From: an uncultured Oscillospiraceae bacterium
Lineage (GTDB): Bacteria; Bacillota; Clostridia; Oscillospirales; Ruminococcaceae
DNA: 14,963 bases
Direction of reading: 5' to 3'
NCBI GenBank assembly: GCA_910578965.1
Contig: CAJTSP010000060.1
Coordinates: forward strand, 1 to 14,963
The notes beneath the pieces are model-generated. The model saw only the letters and a list, made by a program, of their open reading frames with translations, did no database searches and was not told the origin of the DNA. Made by a program: the position numbers and the translations under genes. Below are positions 13,090 to 14,963 of this stretch, one piece after another (the first letter of the stretch is position 1; each line of letters opens with the position of its first letter).

Positions 13090-14868
13090 CTATTCGTCTT
13101 CAAGCAGCCAGTCCTCCCCGTCGGCAAGGTCGGGCTCGTAATAGGTCAGCGGGATACTGATACGCACCGCCACGCCGCCCTCGGGCCGGTTGCCGATGGT
13201 AAAGCCGGCCTTGTCGCCATAGATAAGGGCCAGGCGCTGGCGCACGTTGCCAATACCGATGCCGCTGTGGCTTGACGAGGGTACGCCGCCGGTTTTGAGC
13301 TGCTGCTCAAGCTGGGGCGGCAGCCCGCAGCCCGAATCCTTTACCGTGAGGTTGAGCTGCCGGCCGGCGACATAGGCGTGCACGATAATGCGGGATTCGG
13401 CGTCCTGCTCGCGCACGCCGTGCTGCAGCGCGTTTTCCACCACCGGCTGCAGGATCATGGTGGGGATCATGGCGTTGCGGGCTTGGGTGCGGGCCGAAAA
13501 TACGGTTTTGAGCTTTTCGCCATGGATAAAGCGGTAGATTTCGGTATAGTCCTGTAATATCTCAAATTCCTTTTGGGTGGTAATAAACTGCCGGGTGGTA
13601 TTGACCGTAATATTGCGAAAATACCGGCTGATGCGCTGCACCACCTCCATGATCTCGGTATCCCCCTTGAGCTTGGCCATGGCGTTAACCGTTTCAAGGG
13701 CGTTGTAGATAAAATGGGGGCGGATCTGGGTTTCGAGCGAGCGGTACTTGTACTCCAGAATTTGCAGCTCGGCGTCTTTTTTTAACCGCTCCTTCTCCAC
13801 AAGCTCCTCCAGCAGGCCGGCAATGCGGTTGGTCATCTCGTTCATGGTAAGGGCCAACTGGCTGATGTCGTCCGAGCCGGTCACCGCAACGGTTTGGGTA
13901 AAATCGCCCTCAGCCACCCGGCCCATCGCCTTTTTCATCGCCTTGAGGGTATGGGTCATAGAATGGATCAGCAGCAGCATCAGCGCCGAGCCCAGCGCCA
14001 CGGCCGCCACCCCAAGCCGAACGCCGTTTTTTACGATACCGGCCTGGGTTTGGCGGTAAACCTCGGTGGAGCTTACCCCTACCGTGGTCCACCCGCCGCT
14101 CTGCCGGCTCACCGCAAAATAATCCTGGTCGGCCCAGTGGCCGGGCTGCGACAGCAGCTTGCTGGCGCTGCCGGCCGAAATATCCGCCAGCACAGGCTCC
14201 GGCAAGGGCATACCGGCGCTGGTGAGATAGCTGCCGTTTGCATCAAAAAATAAAAAGCCGATACCGGAATAGGAGCTGCTGATGCGGAACAGCTCCCCTT
14301 TCATGTGCACGGCAATCCGCCCTACCCAGCGCAGCGGGGTCGTGGTGTAGATGTCGCGCAGGATATAGACCCCCTCGTCCGACAAGCGGTACCAGGTGCT
14401 GCTTCCATAGGTAACCCGGTCGTTTTCTTCCAGCAGCGCCGCGCAGTTGCTTTGCACCTGGGCAAAGGAATCCCCCTCGTACTTGCTGGTGTGCAGCCGG
14501 GTGCCGTCTGCCGTTTCGAGCATGACATAGTCGTATTCGGTGGATTCGTTACAAACCTGGGCCAGCGCATAGCGCAGGCTCACCGGGTTGCTGCCGGGGT
14601 TTTGGTTGTAGTCGCTTACAAGGCCCGGGATGCCCAGCGCGGCCAGGCGCGAGTAGAGCGAATAGCTGGTGGTGGTTTGATGGTCGCTGAAATTGAGGGC
14701 CACCTGCCCGGTAAGCATCTCAAGGTTTTGGACGTTTTCGCGCTCGAGCATGCTGACGGTGGCGTTAATCTGGTTGGAAGTAATGAGGGTTATTACCAGC
14801 GCCAGCGAGCCGACGTACACCAGCAGCAGCTTGGCCGTAAAAGTCACCCGAACCTGTTTTTTCTGCAT
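13090..14868 (-). CDS. Sensor histidine kinase, YesM/LytS-like (HisKA_7TM-lacking, dCache-type)
   Basis: This 592-aa membrane kinase has two membrane segments (about 12-31 and 283-302) enclosing an extracellular sensor domain of about 250 residues. A HAMP-like segment (about 303-355), a coiled-coil (355-378), the phosphoacceptor block QIRPHFIYN (381-389, H385) and an HATPase domain with the N-box QPVVENALQHG (474-484), DSGCGLP (511-517) and GIGIGN (536-541) follow. Such kinases usually pair with an AraC-type response regulator and control sugar uptake or catabolism in Firmicutes. No partner is visible; it may lie beyond the right edge. The ATG at 14868 was preferred over an in-frame GTG at 14877 because AGGTGG lies 5 nt before it. 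The tail ends in an acidic stretch after the HATPase fold. The 95 bases beyond the start hold nothing recognisable. A link to the sugar operon is possible but unsupported. Confidence 0.92.
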   Translation of the reverse strand: MQKKQVRVTFTAKLLLVYVGSLALVITLITSNQINATVSMLERENVQNLEMLTGQVALNFSDHQTTTSYSLYSRLAALGIPGLVSDYNQNPGSNPVSLRYALAQVCNESTEYDYVMLETADGTRLHTSKYEGDSFAQVQSNCAALLEENDRVTYGSSTWYRLSDEGVYILRDIYTTTPLRWVGRIAVHMKGELFRISSSYSGIGFLFFDANGSYLTSAGMPLPEPVLADISAGSASKLLSQPGHWADQDYFAVSRQSGGWTTVGVSSTEVYRQTQAGIVKNGVRLGVAAVALGSALMLLLIHSMTHTLKAMKKAMGRVAEGDFTQTVAVTGSDDISQLALTMNEMTNRIAGLLEELVEKERLKKDAELQILEYKYRSLETQIRPHFIYNALETVNAMAKLKGDTEIMEVVQRISRYFRNITVNTTRQFITTQKEFEILQDYTEIYRFIHGEKLKTVFSARTQARNAMIPTMILQPVVENALQHGVREQDAESRIIVHAYVAGRQLNLTVKDSGCGLPPQLEQQLKTGGVPSSSHSGIGIGNVRQRLALIYGDKAGFTIGNRPEGGVAVRISIPLTYYEPDLADGEDWLLEDE

Positions 14869-14963
14869 CGATACCACCTCGCCGCCCCGGCCGGTCCAAC
14901 AGCCGCACAGGGTTTTGGGATGCGCCGGTCCGGGGCGTCCCGAGATGCCGAGAGCCCCCCCCC

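Noticed and set aside
14955..14963. Run of nine C at the right edge
   Set aside because: It sits at the very end of the window and may be a contig-end artefact; no structure around it gives it a role.
1..14963. CRISPR arrays, tRNA or rRNA genes
   Set aside because: No regularly spaced repeats beyond the short ones listed, and no cloverleaf or rRNA-like sequence was seen on reading; a dedicated scan was not possible.

Overview
The window reads like a chromosomal contig from a GC-rich, anaerobic, gut-type Clostridia (Oscillospiraceae/Ruminococcaceae-like). This rests on strong AGGAGG-type ribosome binding sites, a YesM/LytS-type sensor kinase, an ETF-linked anaerobic redox system, and the AT-richer end of a Tn916-like element lying against DNA of roughly 65% GC. 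The species cannot be named from the sequence alone.

Layout. (1) Bases 1 to about 397 are AT-richer and look like the terminus of a Tn916-family conjugative element: two GTAGTAAAT direct repeats 11 bp apart, three TCAAGG repeats, and a long imperfect inverted repeat. No complete gene was found there. (2) Bases 464-9874, all minus strand, hold a tightly packed eight-gene operon. In transcription order: fucose/arabinose-isomerase-like protein, class II ketose-bisphosphate aldolase, PfkB kinase, DUF4867 cupin-like protein, AGPS/GlcD-like FAD dehydrogenase, GlcF-like Fe-S protein, a single-chain EtfB-EtfA fusion, and IolB. Several genes overlap or nearly touch. (3) Bases 9875-10256 form a divergent control region with a perfect 13-bp-stem hairpin, an inverted 8-bp repeat next to a candidate operon promoter, and a near-consensus promoter for the rightward gene. 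(4) Bases 10257-13019 (+) encode a single-chain MmeI-like (type IIL) restriction-modification enzyme. Its specificity half is clearly AT-richer than the rest. (5) A hairpin sits between convergent genes. (6) Bases 13090-14868 (minus) encode a YesM/LytS-like sensor histidine kinase. Bases 14869-14963 contain nothing recognisable and end in a run of nine C.

How the operon may work (inference). Isomerase, kinase and aldolase together make a classic aldose to ketose to ketose phosphate to triose phosphate plus aldehyde route. IolB, PfkB kinase and class II aldolase also match the last three steps of myo-inositol breakdown (IolB, IolC, IolJ), but the upper inositol genes (IolG, IolE, IolD) are absent. 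The FAD dehydrogenase, Fe-S protein and EtfBA resemble the lactate dehydrogenase/ETF complexes of anaerobes, which couple 2-hydroxyacid oxidation to NAD by electron confurcation. The operon is therefore a candidate new route for an unusual sugar or sugar acid with a built-in flavin-based redox complex. The substrate is unknown, and no transporter or dedicated regulator lies in the window.
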